In this document: piece by piece, positions 1-13,584 of the stretch
Numbering within the stretch: position 1 is the stretch's first letter
How the letters are laid out: every line of letters starts with the position of its first letter
Assembly: GCF_000247815.1 (NCBI RefSeq)
Contig: NC_021686.1
Span: forward strand, 12,712,562 to 12,776,561
Direction: 5' to 3'
DNA length: 64,000 nt
From: Ficedula albicollis
Lineage: Eukaryota > Chordata > Aves > Passeriformes > Muscicapidae
Notes under the pieces: generated by a model
What the model was told of the DNA's origin: nothing
Database searches by the model: none
What the model saw: the letters and a program-made list of their open reading frames with translations, nothing else
Translations under genes and position numbers: made by a program

Positions 1-3000
1 GCAGGGAATCACCTATCGATGACTTTGTGGCTAATGTATACAAGGGGAAGCAGAGGAGCTAATATAATGTAATTTTCCATGTTTACTGCATTATTACAGT
101 GGTTGAATCTGCTGATTAGTTCCCTTTTTTTTTTTTTTTTCCATCTTGTCCTAAGCATCCCTTTTATTTTTGCCCTGCTTATCTGCATAGAGTCATTTAT
201 TCACACGGCTGCTGTAACAGCAAGCAGGGCCAAAGCTATCATTTCTCCTCCCTTTCACATTTTAATCTTGCAGACCTCAATCTCTGTGATATTGCTATTA
301 CTTTGTCCATATCTGATCTAATGGGAACCTGCCATTATTTTTATTTTTTTGCCTTAAAAAGAGAAAACTAATCTGAGCAAAAGATCATGGTGGCTGTGGC
401 ACTAATGATCCCTGGCACACCTCCTTGCAATGAATCCAGTGCTAGAACAGAGAATGTTTGTTTCCCTTCTCTCTACAGAACTGCAGGACTGACCCCTCAT
501 GCACAGGCAGCTCCCACAAATAAACAACATTGCCCCCATCTCCCGGGGGATTCATTTCTCTGCCAACTATCTCAGCAGCTCTTCTTATTGTCTTGTTTAT
601 CCAAACAGTGGAAAAACAACTCAAGTGGAGCCATTCTTCAACAACATGGCTGTTACTGGTTTATTCAGATTTGCTCCCCTACGAGCTAGGAAAGTCTCTT
701 GCCCCAGTGGTTATTAACTGAAAAGAGAGTGGGGAAATTTCCTGTAATGTGAACAATAACAGAAAAAAATGCTCTTCCTTCCTGTTCTTTGAAGATCATG
801 GCAAGACATTTTGCCCCCTGGGCTCCCTAATGCTGCCCCCCTCCCAGCTCTGAGCTATCACCCCAACTGGAGACTGAAGCTCCAAGCCAAGATGCTCTGC
901 ATATGCCAACCACATCAGGCAGAAAGGATTTACTTGGGAGGTAAGGAGACAAATTGAGGAATCCCTCTACTCCTTTCTCCTGCACCCAGAGGTTTTTCAA
1001 ACAGCAGTTCCTCACTCAGCATTCTCACTTCATGTCCTCAATCTGCACCCTCACTGTGGTTGTACCTTACCTAGGCCATGCTCTCCACCTCTGCTTGCAG
1101 TCCAGAGACTCCACGTGCCCCCCCTGCTCCCTGGAATGTTCTAAATAAATTAGGGGCCACGTTCAGCTCCTGGTCTGTGATGCAAGCAGGGATGTGGAAC
1201 TGCTTCAAAGACACACAGCACTGGCAGGGCACAGGGTCTTGCCTATCCCCTGCCCAGGATTTACACAGATGAGACTTCTGGAAATCAAAGTGAGCCCTTC
1301 CTCACATCCTCTGCTGATTTGGAAAATCTCTTGCTCACAGAACTCACAGCTGCCCAAGCTGTAGCACTGCAGGAACCTGAGCATTTCTTGGTCTGCATGC
1401 ACCCCAGCGTGTATTGTATCCCCTGCTAATTAAAGATTAAATGTTCTAAAGAGCAATATTAATTTCAAAGCTACTAATAATCATCAGCTGTCCCTCACTT
1501 CACCTCACAAGCCTGAGAGCTGTAACAAAAGAGCAAATTCCAGCCCAGAGCATCTGTAAGCTGTGATCCACAGCCCAGCTCTGCAGCTCAAGGTCCCACA
1601 GGCATTTTCTGCAAGTAGTGAGGACCCTCAAAGATCTAATGTGAGCAACCATAAAAAAACAGAAATGGCAAAAAAATACCTCTGTTTTTCTTGTATTTGA
1701 GAGTCAGGACTAAAACAAGCCTCCCAGCTCTGCAACACCAATCTGCCTTCTCTTGTGCTAGTCTGCACCCCTGTGATCACCCCAGGTTTGCTCAGCAGCA
1801 GTCACAGCAGTCATTAGATGGTGAAAACCCATCTTAGTTCCAGGAGAAAGTCTGCATTCCCAAAGGTGTCCCTTGCCCTCCTCCTCCTCGGGAAAATGCA
1901 GCTCCTTGCAGGAGCAAGAGCCCAACAAAAGCCACCCCAGACCCATCCCAAATCAGTTCTCATGGGACAGGACTGTCCCTATGATCACATAACGCCCACC
2001 TCGCCTCCCAGAAGTGGCATTTGCCCCCATCAGAGGTGCTCCATCAGCACCAGGAGCAGGGCCATTTCTGCCCTGAATCCCCCAGCTGCTCAGGAGGACG
2101 CGCAGAGCAGGAAGCCACCGGCCCCAGCAGGGAATCTGTGTGTCAGAAGGGCACATGTGCAGGTACAAAGCATCCTTTGCACACCAGCAGCTCTCCTGCT
2201 GCCTTGGCATAGCAGCACTGGTGGTGAATCACATCTCCTTTGTGTTTCACTTGGAGGAACGGGGAGAAAGACGTATTTCACAGAAGAGAGTCACAAAGAG
2301 GCCCACCTAGGAAAACAAGCTATTTTTGGCACTATAATCCCTTTCCTGTGAAGAAGAGGGGGAGGCCCAAGAGACTGAAGGAGATGCTGAAACCCAGAGA
2401 GGAATCTGGTAGCAGAACCAGGGGCATAATTCAGATATCAGGGACCAACAGTTCAGGACTAAAATCCGTGTTTAAACCCTGTAGCAGCCTCAGGACTGAG
2501 ACCTGTGCTTCACCACCTGCCTGCCCACCAGTCCTGCTGTGAGCCATGCCAGTGTGGGATGCTGCAGAGCAAGAAGGTGACAAGGAGCACTCTGTTTGCT
2601 TCCACAGACCTTTCCCAATCATGCAAAGACATGGCTCTTCATTTGAGTGCTAATTCTCACTCTCTTTCATCCCAGTTTTTTGCAGCTTTTCCACAAATCC
2701 AGAATACATTTGAGCGATCAGCACAATGTTTAGTGAGAAAATCGTATGCTACATTTCCGCTTGGCATGATTTTGAAATGGTTAAGCTGTTAAGCCCTGAA
2801 AGGGAAGTTTTAAGAATACCGTGAATAAAAGAAGCCAAAAACAAAAATAAACCAACAGTGGCAAAATTAGAGCATGACATAAAGGAACCATTTGGATGGA
2901 TCCTTTTTTCCCAGGGAAATGGTGCATGCTGGCTGCTCCAACGTCAGGATCTCTGCAGTTGTGTAGCACTTGGACTTTCATTACAATGGCAGAGAAATAA

Positions 3001-3032
3001 ATGGAAAGTGGTCACTAGCACACAGGAGAGGG
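1..3032. other. Non-coding stretch, no gene seen
   Basis: Mixed-composition DNA with a 16-base T run at 125-140. All open frames are short and change frame without any protein-like pattern; the longest, 177 codons at 1818-2351, is cysteine-, proline- and serine-rich in the way of chance ORFs in GC-moderate DNA. No splice-flanked exon, RNA gene or known repeat was recognised. Confidence 0.6.
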
Positions 3033-3212
3033 AGGAAGTTTTCCTAAGCTGTGATCAAATCTTACAAACTTCTCTAAGCCATGGCCACGTTGTCCCTGAG
3101 GCCCCTTTGCCCCACCCTGCCAGGAAGTTTTCCTAAGCTGTGATCAAATCTTTTACAAACTTCTCTAAGCCATAGCCACGTTGTCCCTGAGGCCCCTTTG
3201 TCCCACCCTGTC
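3033..3212. repeat. Tandem doublet, ~90-bp unit
   Basis: The segment beginning AGGAAGTTTTCCTAAGC is present twice, head to tail: 3033-3121 (89 bp) and 3122-3212 (91 bp). The second copy has a two-base insertion in the CTTACAAAC part and a few substitutions, so the event is not brand new. There is no associated gene. Confidence 0.9.
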
Positions 3213-5093
3213 CCAGCAAGGGAGATGCTGTCAGAGCAGGAAGAGGCAGCTGGACACAGAGATAAGGGCAGGCAATGGTCCAGGCTGGGGTACTCCAGGA
3301 GGAACCCTAGAAATGCTTGTGTACCCACATTTTCCAGATAAAGGAAAATTCTCCTTTCTTCCAAGGAGAAGCAAATCCTGCCCCAATGTGTGTCTCACAC
3401 AACACAACCCCAGGGATGCTGGTCTAAGGACAGCAGGTCCTGCCCAGAGAGTTCTGGGGGCAGGGGGGACTCCCCACCTTCACCCAACTTAATTCACAGT
3501 GCAGTGACAGCTGTGTGGCCCCTCTGTCCCCTGTGTCACCCAGAGGTCCCTCCTGAATTATGCATTCATTGCTTTGCTGCACACTGACTCAGGCACTTGT
3601 GCAGCCAGTTACTGGGCTGAAGGACACAGCTCCAACCACAACCATTTTACGCTGATTTTTGTCATAAAATGTGACACAATGCTGGATCAAAAGACCTCCC
3701 AGATCCATACATGTGACAATGTCCCACTCCAGCTGTGATACAAAGCATTAAGGTAATGACAGCTGCATTCATACCTGCTACTTTTAGGTCCACCCAGCCC
3801 AGAGCAGCTGAGAGGAACAAGAGCTCTCCCTCCCATTCCAGCCTCCCCTGAGCCTCTGTGAAGTGTTTGCCAGTCAAAGAGCTCCTGCAAGAGAGCTCTC
3901 TCACCTGGGAGGGCCTGGATCAGAGACATCAGGTCAGGTCATCTACAAAGGTAATGGTGGGGAAAACATCATTCCCAAGCACTTTCATGTCTGTGCACAT
4001 CTGTGCAGAGGTCAGGCACACTCTGGGTAAGGGCATCTCCTGTCCACTTCTGTACCCTGACCCAGCTTCAGCTGGGAGTGGTAAAGAAGATGAACAAACA
4101 GCCAAAACCAGCCTTTTCCTCCACCCCTTACAGCTTCTCCAGCTCAGGTCCTCCCCTGTCTTTCTGACGTGCCAAAGGATCTCACACTGGGTCTGCACAG
4201 CCACAGGATGAAACCCATGACCTGTAACCCCAAAAAACTCTGCCCCCCAGAAGGCAGGAACCTGACCCCTCAACCCACCACCTACATCCACCCTGGGAGG
4301 AGTTCTCAGACTCGTCTGGACAAAGTCAACACCGGCCTGAGTCACCACTGGCAAAAGTCCTGCTTCAAAAAAGAAACTGAGCTGCAGAGTCCCAGAGGTC
4401 CCTTGTGCCAGCATTTCTGAGCCCCACCTTGTGACCTCCCCTCCTGGCTCTCCCTCCTCCACAGTGCTGAAACTGCAGCTCCTCTGGAAAGCTCTCTGTC
4501 TCCACAAGAAGAAATTCACATATAAGAAGTTCTGACAACTGGGATTTCCTTTCTATTGGAAAAACAAAGCCCCCTCCGCACATGCCCCTTCCCTGATAAC
4601 AAACAGCATCTCTTGAAGCTGTTGATTACCCCTGAAGCACAGCACACACAGAACAGCCCACGAGACAGGGCACAGCACATGGTGACCTGCAGAGGACTTG
4701 GGCTGAGAAAACAGCACAATAAATGCTTTATTGCAAGTCAAGGGCCAGCACTTCCACAAGGAGGAGAATTTTACTCTGCACTGATTTTTATATCACAAAC
4801 TGCTTCTATGGTGTGGTCTCAAGGAGCCCTTGCTTCTCCTCACTCTGGGAGGAGCCTGGCAGCCTCATCCCAGGACTCTGCTTACAGCCCAGGCAGAGGG
4901 AATGACTCCTCTGGATAAGGTGGGGAACAGCACAGTGCTGCTCGTGCTCAGGGATGCACTCACCTCCCACCAACCACCATGCATGTGCGCTCCAAGTTAC
5001 CTTTTATTGTTTCAAACTTCCTCCATCCCACTTCCAGGTGAGCTAGTGGGATTCACGGGAGGCTGGAGCTGGATCTTCAGCTGTTGTACAGAA
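3213..5093. other. Non-coding stretch, no gene seen
   Basis: Medium-GC sequence with C-rich patches around 3.4-3.6 and 4.2-4.5 kb. The 196-codon minus-strand frame at 3929-4519 overlaps other open frames and shows no domain pattern. No repeat family was recognised. Confidence 0.55.
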
Positions 5094-5287
5094 TAATACC
5101 TAAACAAGTACACAGCTCTTTCTTCCTCCATCTGAAGTGCCAAGTTACCACACACTGAAATTCTTTAAAGAAATTACCGGGGAAGTGTTGTAATACCTAA
5201 ACAAGTACACAGCTCTTTCTTCCCCCATCTGAAGTGCCAAGTTACCACGCGCTGAAATTCTTTAAAGAAATTACCAGGGAAGTGTTG
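5094..5287. repeat. Tandem doublet, 97-bp unit
   Basis: Two adjacent copies (5094-5190 and 5191-5287) start with TAATACCTAAACAAGTACAC and end with GAAGTGTTG. Only a handful of substitutions separate them, such as CACACACTG against CACGCGCTG. It is a simple head-to-tail duplication. Confidence 0.93.
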
Positions 5288-6169
5288 CTACTATTGCAGC
5301 ACCAAAGAATAAAAGTGCACAGGGCAAAAGTAAATCAGTGTGGAGGAGGACTCCTGTCCATGGGTATTTGGGTATTTCTCCACACTGGCAGCCTGGTGAC
5401 TCTCACCACACAACTTCATGACCAAAGTTGCTGAGAAGGTGCTGGGGAAGAAGGGAAACTGGTTTTCCCTCCCTTCTGTTTTACAGGTGCTTCTGCTGGC
5501 ACTGGATCCTGAACATCATTTCACCATGTCCAGCTGAGCAAGTTAACACAGAAGCACAGACCCAGGCACTGCTGTCTGTGATCAGCTGGGTGGTGAGGAA
5601 AAGGTTTGTTTGCATTGCTGGCATTTGGTATTTGCAGCACGCCCAGAGCACAGGACAGCCACAGGAGTTAACCTTCCCATCACACACCTTCCAGAATGCA
5701 ACATCCTCCTACCAGCCTGTGCCACCCCAGGATGGCAGGGCAAGGTCACAGCACCCAGCTCTGCCCCCAAAGCAGGCAAGGCTCCTGTGACACTGCTGAA
5801 GCCACCACAGGCTGAAGCAGCCCTGGGGCTCCACTCAAACACATCAAGTATTCAGTGCTCAGCTAGGAGCTGGGAAACACCAGGAGAGCCTGGAAGACAA
5901 GCAGTTGTGTTATCAGGCATTCATCATCAGGAAAGAGAGCACACAACTCAACACGAGTGTCCTCCACTGCCTTCAAGGGCACACATGCATTGAAATTCCC
6001 AGCAGATTCAGGGCTCTTGTTTGCACTTCCATCACAGCCAGAAGCTCTGAAGGCTTTCCAGGCAAACCCAGGAGTTCCACTAGGACTGGCAGCCTTGGTT
6101 TGCATCTGTGCAGGGCTTTGTGGATGCTCCTGGGAGAGTGACGGAGGGATTTTTGCTATTTATTAATTA
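5288..6169. other. Non-coding stretch, no gene seen
   Basis: Medium-GC sequence with overlapping short open frames on both strands and no coding signature. No known repeat was recognised. Confidence 0.5.
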
Positions 6170-6770
6170 GAAGAGTGGTTTACATATTTTAAATGAAAAG
6201 GTAGAGGAGATTTTGTTGGTTTTCCATTTCCTTCATTTATTTCTAAATTGTTTGAATCATCAGAACTTCTTGCCACAATGAACTACTAGACAGTTGTCAT
6301 GTTACCTCAGATGTATCGTGGCAGGCAGCTAATCCTGTTGGTCATAAATCATGTCCCTTTCAATCTCCATTATACAGCCAGAGCAAATTTGTTATGATGC
6401 ATGTGTCATTACACACCAATGCCTTTCCATTATCATATAACTGGATACCCCCAAGGTTTGTAATTTGCAGTATAATAGTAATTTTTAAAGAACCATTGGT
6501 AATCAATAGCTCTCAGCATCACTGTCAGGATCATTTGCAAAACAAATAACAACACTGATCTCAACCAACTTTACAGGAGGGATATTTAATCCCCATGAAC
6601 TGCAGTATATGATGGATAAGCGAGGAATCCTAGACTATGTATCATGTATTTTCCTTGGATTAAGTATCACTCCAATCAATGTTGCTCCCAGCTGTACAAT
6701 GCCGTCTGTGTTTTCACTGGGTAATGCTGCAGTATTATTTTACAAATTGACATCAGCTACGTGCTGGGCA
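6170..6770. other. AT-rich conserved-element-like segment
   Basis: This roughly 600-bp AT-rich block contrasts with its GC-richer neighbours. It contains TTATTAATTAG, TCATAAATCATG, TTATGATGCATGTG and TATCATATAAC, the kind of homeodomain/POU-like words common in vertebrate non-coding enhancers. It is not a recognisable repeat and has no coding potential. Assignment as a conserved element is inference from texture only. Confidence 0.3.
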
Positions 6771-9700
6771 ACAAAACCCCAGGGTGGGGTGTGAGGAGGG
6801 GGCACGGGCAGGGGCAAGGGCAGCAGCCTGGAGCAGCAAGGCTGGGGGCACAGGTGGCTGGGGGCACCCACAAACAGGGCACTGCTGCACCAAGGGGCAC
6901 AGCAGATGTCTGACCACGACCACTGCTGTGGAGGGGTGAGCACAGATGCTTCTCGGCCCTGGGACACTGAGAGGGCAGAGGTGGGTTTGCTCTGCACAGC
7001 TCTCCCAGCACAGTCCTGCCCTGGACACCAGAATGCCCAGCACAGCCTCTGTGCCAAAACGGAATGAGCGGCAGGAGGAGGTGCAGGTCTCAGCCCTGTG
7101 CCCAACAGAGCTGAGTTTAACCAAGTCACCCTGAAACTCTACAAAAGTGCTGTGTAGTATCATCTAAGAGGCTCAGCCATTGCCTCACCATCTAACAGGG
7201 CAACAAACAGATTTTACTTACTGCTTTTCCTTCTCCTTCAGCACGCACAGGCAGAGGCTGGAATTCGGACCTGCATCCCAACCACCCTGCCCTGGCTGTG
7301 CTCAGTTTGTCCATCTCCATCCCAGGCCCTGACAACCTCCAATGCACCTTTTCCATTTAAAAATGGGGGCACAAGCAGCTGATCCAGCCAGAGCCCGTGC
7401 ACGCAGGGCATGGAGAGCATTCACAGAGACATCACCGACTCCCTAATGAACATCTCCCAGGTCAGATTAAACACCACGCCCGTGCTTCAGCAGCCTCACC
7501 ATCAGCCAGCCCCAGCGACCTGTTGCATGGCCAAGAGCCAGCCAGCACCTGCACCTTCCCTCACAGGTGGCTTTCTGAGGCATTAAATTCACATTTAAAT
7601 TTTCTGCTCAGTTCTGCCTCTTCGGAACTCTCCAGCAGAGCCGTATCTCGCTCCTTGCAGCTGGAGACACCTTTAGCAAAATCTCCAGCTCCTACTGATG
7701 TGGAAAAATTCATGCATTTCTCTCCTTGTGTAAGCACAGGGCTGGCATTCACGGCACTTCCCAGAGATAAGCCCCGAATCGCTCATCGCTAGAAACTCCG
7801 CACTTGGGTGAGGATGGACAGAGCTGGCATAAAAAAAAACCATCCTTGGACCCTAACTAAACACTTCAGCTGCTGGAGATTACAGAATCCTATTTAGTTC
7901 TACCACAGGAGATTTTCCATAGAGGAAACATCATCAACCCTGCTCTAGGAAGCCAGTGAAATTAAAAATTTTGGAAGGAAGAAGAAATCCAGCTTGGTTT
8001 TGTTCATTTTTAGAGACAAATGTGGTTTAGAAATGGGATTAACTGGGGTGTCCTGGCACCCCTTCCCGCTCAGCAGCACCTCAACTGGGCTGTGCACTCC
8101 TGCAAGCTCCTGGCTGCCCCAAGGAAAATGCCATTAAAGAAAACACAGCTATTTTTAAAGCTAGAAGGACAAATTCTCCTCCCAGTTACACCAGTGACCT
8201 CGTGACTCTTCCCAAGGTTGGGCAGGCACAGCTCTGATTTGGGGCTATTTTGAGCATCCTCCAGAGTCACCAGGCACCCAGCAGGCAGAAAGCACTGAGG
8301 AGCAGGATAAGGCCCTTGTCTTCAGATAGTCAGACCCAACCTGTTAAGACAGCGAAAACTTACACCAACAAAAGAATAAAATATGAATTCCCTTTTGAAA
8401 TAAAACACTTTAACCAACACAGCCGCTTCCCCCACATGGGTCTGAGCAGGGCTGGTGCTGCTGGTGCCATCCCCACCCATTCATCACACAGGCACATGTA
8501 GTAGAAACTCATTCAGGGCTCTTCTGCAGATGAAATATTTAAATGGTTTATAATTTGCCATCCTTTTTTAAATAAGATGGAATCACCATAAACAAACTTG
8601 GGCTGGCTTGCTCTCTCCACCACCTTTTTTTCCTTTTAATATTCTCCCTGCAGTTTCTTCAGGCTGCTTCCAGGTTGATTCAGGAGCTCTTGGGCACAAT
8701 CCATGCTGGTAAACGGATGGAGACCCCTTGGATGCTGCAGATACTGCAGTGGGATGAGGAAGCAGTTTGTGCTCTCTTGAGCAAGCACATGGGCCGTGGT
8801 GGGACTGAGGTGATGTCACACAAGACGAGAGAAGCAGAGCCTGGACTTTGACCAGCTGGGATGAACACAGCCTGCCCTGCCACCTGACCCAGCCTGTTTG
8901 TGCTGCCCTTTCCAGGAGCTGCTGCTCCCACCCCAAGGCAGCAGCCACATTTTGGCTGCTGGTGGCACAGGCAAAAGCAAAATCCTGGGCAAGCTGGCAG
9001 ATAAGACATGGCCAACATGCAGTGTTGTGCTGATGTGCTGACACACCACCCAAAACCTCCAAGGGCATCAGGCTTGGAGGAATTTCCCAGCTTGTGTGAT
9101 CCAAGGAAGATGTAACCACGACACAGAAGCTTCCCCCCACTGCCATGCCCAGCTCCCAAGTGTCCCAGGAGGCTGCACACACACACAGGAACGCTGATGG
9201 ACAAAGACTGAGCCAAGAACCAGCAATTCTACCCAAATTCACCCCCATGTTCTCACGCTGGACACCCAGCACTGCTGCCCCCGGTGCAAGGGGAGAGGGG
9301 ACACACCCATGGGCAGGGAGGGAAGATCTCTCCCTTCCCTGCAGAAGCCTGGAGATGGAAAACACTTACAGCTGTGTCCACATCCATATGCATAAGAGAA
9401 CAGGCCCTGATCCAGCACACGCTTACGTCAATCTGCCGTCACCAAGACTTAGGAGAACATTTAAAATTAAACAAAAATTTCCTTGCGCTGCAAAACTAAG
9501 GACAAAGGAAGCAGGGAAGTCTTGTGGGTAGTGCAGAAGCAGGTGTTGAAGGACCTGGTCTCAGCAAGGCTGTGGTACTGACACCCCAGATAACCCTGGG
9601 CATGTCACTTCACTTCCAGGTTTACCCACTGCCTGCAGCTGCCAGCTCTCTGGACATCACTCTGAGGACAGATGAGGGGCTCTCAGACGGTCACAGAAAG

Positions 9701-10300
9701 CCTGACCAGCTCAGGAGGTTATTTCCCATCTGGTCCCCATGCCTAGCTCCTTAGACACTGTGTGCAGGACAGGTTACCTGTAACTCAGCACCTCCAAGGA
9801 CCCCACAAGCCCTGGCTCCGAGGAGCTGCTTGCAATCTAAACCACAGAAGCAAGGCAGCATTTGCAACAGCACTTCAGATTTCACCTGCTGAAAATAAAG
9901 ACAACACCTTTTCAAAATAAATAGGGAGAAAAAGCAAGATCAATAAGTGACACACTTAATAAGACACTGAATTCCCGAGCCAGCCTCATTAAAATGAAGT
10001 GTGTTATTCTGTTTACCCCCACAAATAAGAGTTCCAGTGCAAAAGAGAGTGTGCTGTCCTAAGGGCCATACAAGCTGGTGCTGTTTTATGGCTGTTTTTT
10101 GTTAAGACTGGGACTGGAATGGACCAATAAAAAATCATAGCATGAATCATCCATTCTTTATTGACAGAGCAGGGAAAAAAATATGCAGAAAGTTTGGGAC
10201 TTTTTCTTCAAGCCAATGTGGTATTAGAGAACCTACAAGCTAGTTCACAACTGGAAAGGATTTTAATATAGAAGAGGACTTTTCTGCAAAACTGTTGGAG
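6771..10300. other. Non-coding stretch, no gene seen
   Basis: GC-moderate DNA. The longest frame outside low-complexity DNA is 260 codons on the minus strand at 8583-9365. It overlaps two further minus-strand open frames in the same interval and its translation shows no recognisable domain, so I treat it as chance. The part from about 9.9 to 10.3 kb is AT-richer. No RNA gene was seen. Confidence 0.5.
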
Positions 10301-10356
10301 AATCATAGAATCATTTATATTGGAAAATACCTCCAAGATCATCAAGTCCATTAGTG
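10301..10356 (-). mobile_element. CR1 LINE 3'-end fragment
   Basis: The plus strand reads AATCATAGAATCATTTATAT, then TTGGAAAATACCTCCAAGAT, then CATCAAGTCCA. This is the reverse complement of the typical CR1 3' terminus (…GATCTT…TTCCAA…ATTCTATGATT). Only the last ~55 bp are recognisable, which fits the severe 5' truncation usual for avian CR1 copies. Confidence 0.75.
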
Positions 10357-12150
10357 AAGCTCAAGATTAACAAGCTGACCCACACAGCAAACAATGAGAC
10401 AAACTTCTCTAAACTTGGATGGGGCCATGATGTCCACTTTGCTTGTAAGCATTATGGCTGGACTTTGTCTTCTATTTTCCAACCTAAATGACTATATGAT
10501 TTCTAACAAAGCTTTAACAATCTCATCCCACAGTTTTATTTCCCCTTTTTTCTTTATACATGAAGCAGGTATGCAAACTCCTCAGCCTGATTTCTGCTCC
10601 TTTGTGAACTGGGACAGAGGTTGAAACGTGTTGATTTATTCAAGTTTTCCCCTTACTCTGTGGCAGATGTTCTCCAGAAGCAGTTGCACTATTCCTGTGC
10701 TCAGGCTTCAGCATTTCCACGGAAAATGCAAAAAAAAGAGCCAGAACGGGTGAACAACACCAGAGGAGCTCAGCGAGGTGTGAATCCCCACCCACGCTAT
10801 GTGCACCCCTCATTTCCAGCCCCACCTGGCAGCTCAGCAGAGCTGGGCAGAGGCAGAGCTCCCCTCCATGCCCCCTCAGTGTCCTGTGTGCTGCACAGCT
10901 GGCACAGCACCGCTGGCACAGCACAGCCTGCTCCAGCACGGGCCAGGTCCCTGCAGCCCTGCGGACAAAGGCTCAAACCCAGGCACACAGCACACAACTT
11001 CAGTGGTGCCAGGAGACACGAGAGACTGCCTTGAACGCCCAGATTTTGAACACAAAGAGATTTCCAGCAGCTCTCCATCCCCCTTGGGCTGCACACCAGA
11101 CTCTGCAATTCGTTGTTCAGCACCTTCCCCGGGAGACAGCGGCTGGGAGTGACATCACTGCAGTGCCTCCCTCCAGCCCCAGGAGTCACCAGCGATCCCA
11201 TCCCGCATCCCACTGGTCCCGATGGATGCCACTGTCACACTCCTGATGTCTGCCCACAAGGACCTTTGTACCTGCTTCACCCTGAGCAGCTGCAGACCAC
11301 GAGGGTTACAGGCTTTGCTTACCAGCCCCACCCTTAGGCAGGAGTAAAGCACAAACAGATATTTTTACACTCCAAATCAGATGTTTAATAGCTTTTTTTA
11401 TCATTGCCTTTTTTGCATTGCTTTAACAAATTTACCCCTTTTGGGGGGGGGCAGTAAGAGCTCAGAAGGGTGAGTGGGAAGTGCCCTTACAGTGCTGCTC
11501 CACACACCTCTGCTTCTACTCCAGGCCAGGCACAAATTTTTCAGCAGAAAATGGAAAGAAACTACTACAACTTCTCAGGTGTCCCAGGCTTTTTTCCTGG
11601 TAAGGAGACTGACCAACTGCTTATCCTGGAGAGGAAAGGGTTAATTAATAATGCCACAAGATGAGACCTGGGCCACAGAACTACAATCTCCTGCTTGGTG
11701 AACCACCAGCATTAAAGGAACCAGCACTGAGCTGAAGTTAAGACATTTATCCTTTGACAATACTCCATTGCAACAACTTTATTTTGATGATACGGGATGA
11801 TTAATGCTTACAGCCACTGTCCTTTCCTTTGATAGATTTTTGGAGCTGTGGAGTGACATTTGCTCAATGCACCGTTCCTGAAAAGCTGCACTCATCGTGG
11901 CGTGGAGGAGAGGGATGCTCCATGCATCAACCATCAGTAACCTGCCTCTGCCAGCTGCAGGTGGCCAGGAGAGAGACTGTGAGGAACTGGGGGATGCTTA
12001 CAGAAAGCCTTGACTGGTAAGGGCTGTGGAGTGAGAGGAAGGTGTGTTAAACAGCCAACACTGTAAGAAATACTAAAAGTTTGTCTTTCTCAGTAGAAAG
12101 AAAGGAGACTGTTGGCTGCAAACACCGCAGCCAAGAGCTGCAGCAGACTT
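10357..12150. other. Non-coding stretch, no gene seen
   Basis: The part to about 10.65 kb is AT-rich; 10.75-11.35 kb is C-rich and produces several overlapping chance frames on both strands. There is a G8 run near 11443. No exon or repeat family was recognised. Confidence 0.5.
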
Positions 12151-13086
12151 TGCTGTTTTGCCACAAACACGCTGGAAGATCAGATCCTGAGAGAAATTCT
12201 CCGGGGCTGAGTCGCAGCCACAGCAAGCTCTCACAACAGCTCTTGAAGGCAAAACACATCCAAAAAATCAGATCAGTCCGTAAAACAAGACAGACAAATT
12301 GTCTTCACTAATGGCAAAAGAACCCAACCCAACTTGGAAACCTTAACCTGTGCACCTCTAAGTTCCCCCCACCTGTAACATGAGGACAAGAATCATTTCC
12401 CTCACCCGGCTGCTGCAAGGTTCTCCTAATCAATCAGCTCATTAATTCATGCAAAGCATTAGACAGGCAGCAGATGGATGGCTTTACACAATAGTGTTTT
12501 CTACAGTGAAATATTTCTACTTAATTCTCCACCAGCAGCTGCCTGCCCAGTCTCATCACAGCAGCACAGAGTGCTCCAGGCTCACGCAGGGACACCCGCG
12601 AGGTCCAGAGCAGCAGAGCCTCCTCTGGATCCAAACAGCACCCAGTGCCACGTGGAATTCCCTGGCTGGAGACACCCCTTCCACAAGGCTTCGGAAGAGA
12701 CTTGATTTTGCTCATGTTTAAAAGCTGTCTCAGGAGCGTAATGATTGTGAATTCCCTGCGCGCCGCAGTCAATCAGTGGAGCGGCGCTGCCGGTGCCTGC
12801 CGAGCGGGCGGTGATGAATGGGGCTCCGGAGGCTGCACCTCGCCTCCGTTCCCTGAACAAACCAGGTGACACATTTGTTTCAAGCAAGTGCTCAGCCCAA
12901 GCCTGCCTGGTGGCTAGGACCAGAGCCCTGGCACCAGCACCCACCCTGCACATGTGCCACTGACCCAGCTCTGCTTTCCAGGAGCTGCCAGGGAACAAAA
13001 GCCCAAGGGCAGCTCTGGGGAGCACATCCTCCCTGCAGACAGAGCAGTGAAGGGCACAGGAGCAGAGGTGCTGTCCCTTACCCTTT
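12151..13086 (+). repeat. Mosaic duplication, unit 1 (X1+Z1, lacks Y)
   Basis: Segment X1 (12151-12848) is followed directly by Z1 (12849-13085). In the two later units the end of X is followed by a ~180-bp Y segment before Z. Unit 1 passes from GCCTCCG straight to TTCCCTGAAC, so Y is deleted here or was lost in assembly. X1 matches X2 (13585-14282) with only occasional substitutions, for example G/A at 12668/14102 and C/T at 12678/14112. The last ~80 bp of X is CpG-rich. Confidence 0.93.
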
Positions 13087-13584
13087 GTCAATCAGTGGAG
13101 CGGCGCTGCCGGTGCCTGCCGAGCGGGCGGTGATGAATGGGGCTCCGGAGGCTGCACCTCGCCTCCGAGCCACAGCACAGCGTGGGCACGGGCTGGGCAG
13201 GAGAGCAAAGACAGGAACGAAATCTGAAAGGAAGAAATGGGGCGGGGGCTGGAAAAGCCCAAGCTGCTCCCTGCAAAGTTGGGACAAGTGTTGGTCTGGA
13301 AGGCGCCGCTCGGAGGGAGCGGGCTTGGCTTGTGTTACCATCCCCTTCCCTGAACAAACCAGGTGACACATTTGTTTCAAGCAAGTGCTCAGCCCAAGCC
13401 TGCCTGGTGGCTAGGACCAGAGCCCTGGCACCAGCACCCACCCTGCACATGTGCCACTGACCCAGCTCTGCTTTCCAGGAGCTGCCAGGGAACAAAAGCC
13501 CAAGGGCAGCTCTGGGGAGCACATCCTCCCTGCAGACAGAGCAGTGAAGGGCACAGGAGCAGAGGTGCTGTCCCTCACCCTTCT
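13087..13584 (+). repeat. Mosaic duplication, unit 2 (X-tail+Y1+Z2)
   Basis: The unit starts inside X, with only the last ~80 bp (GTCAATCAGTGGAGCGGCGC…), then Y1 (about 13168-13345) and Z2 (13346-13584). It lies 319 bp downstream of the equivalent X position in unit 1 and 1115 bp upstream of that in unit 3. Y carries dense CpGs (GGAAGGCGCCGCTCGG). Z1 ends CCCTTACCCTT where Z2 and Z3 have CCCTCACCCTT. Confidence 0.93.

Noticed and set aside
8583..9365. 260-codon minus-strand frame, the longest outside obvious repeats
   Set aside because: Three minus-strand frames are open over the same interval, the translation has no recognisable domain, and a frame this long is plausible by chance in 64 kb of GC-moderate DNA.
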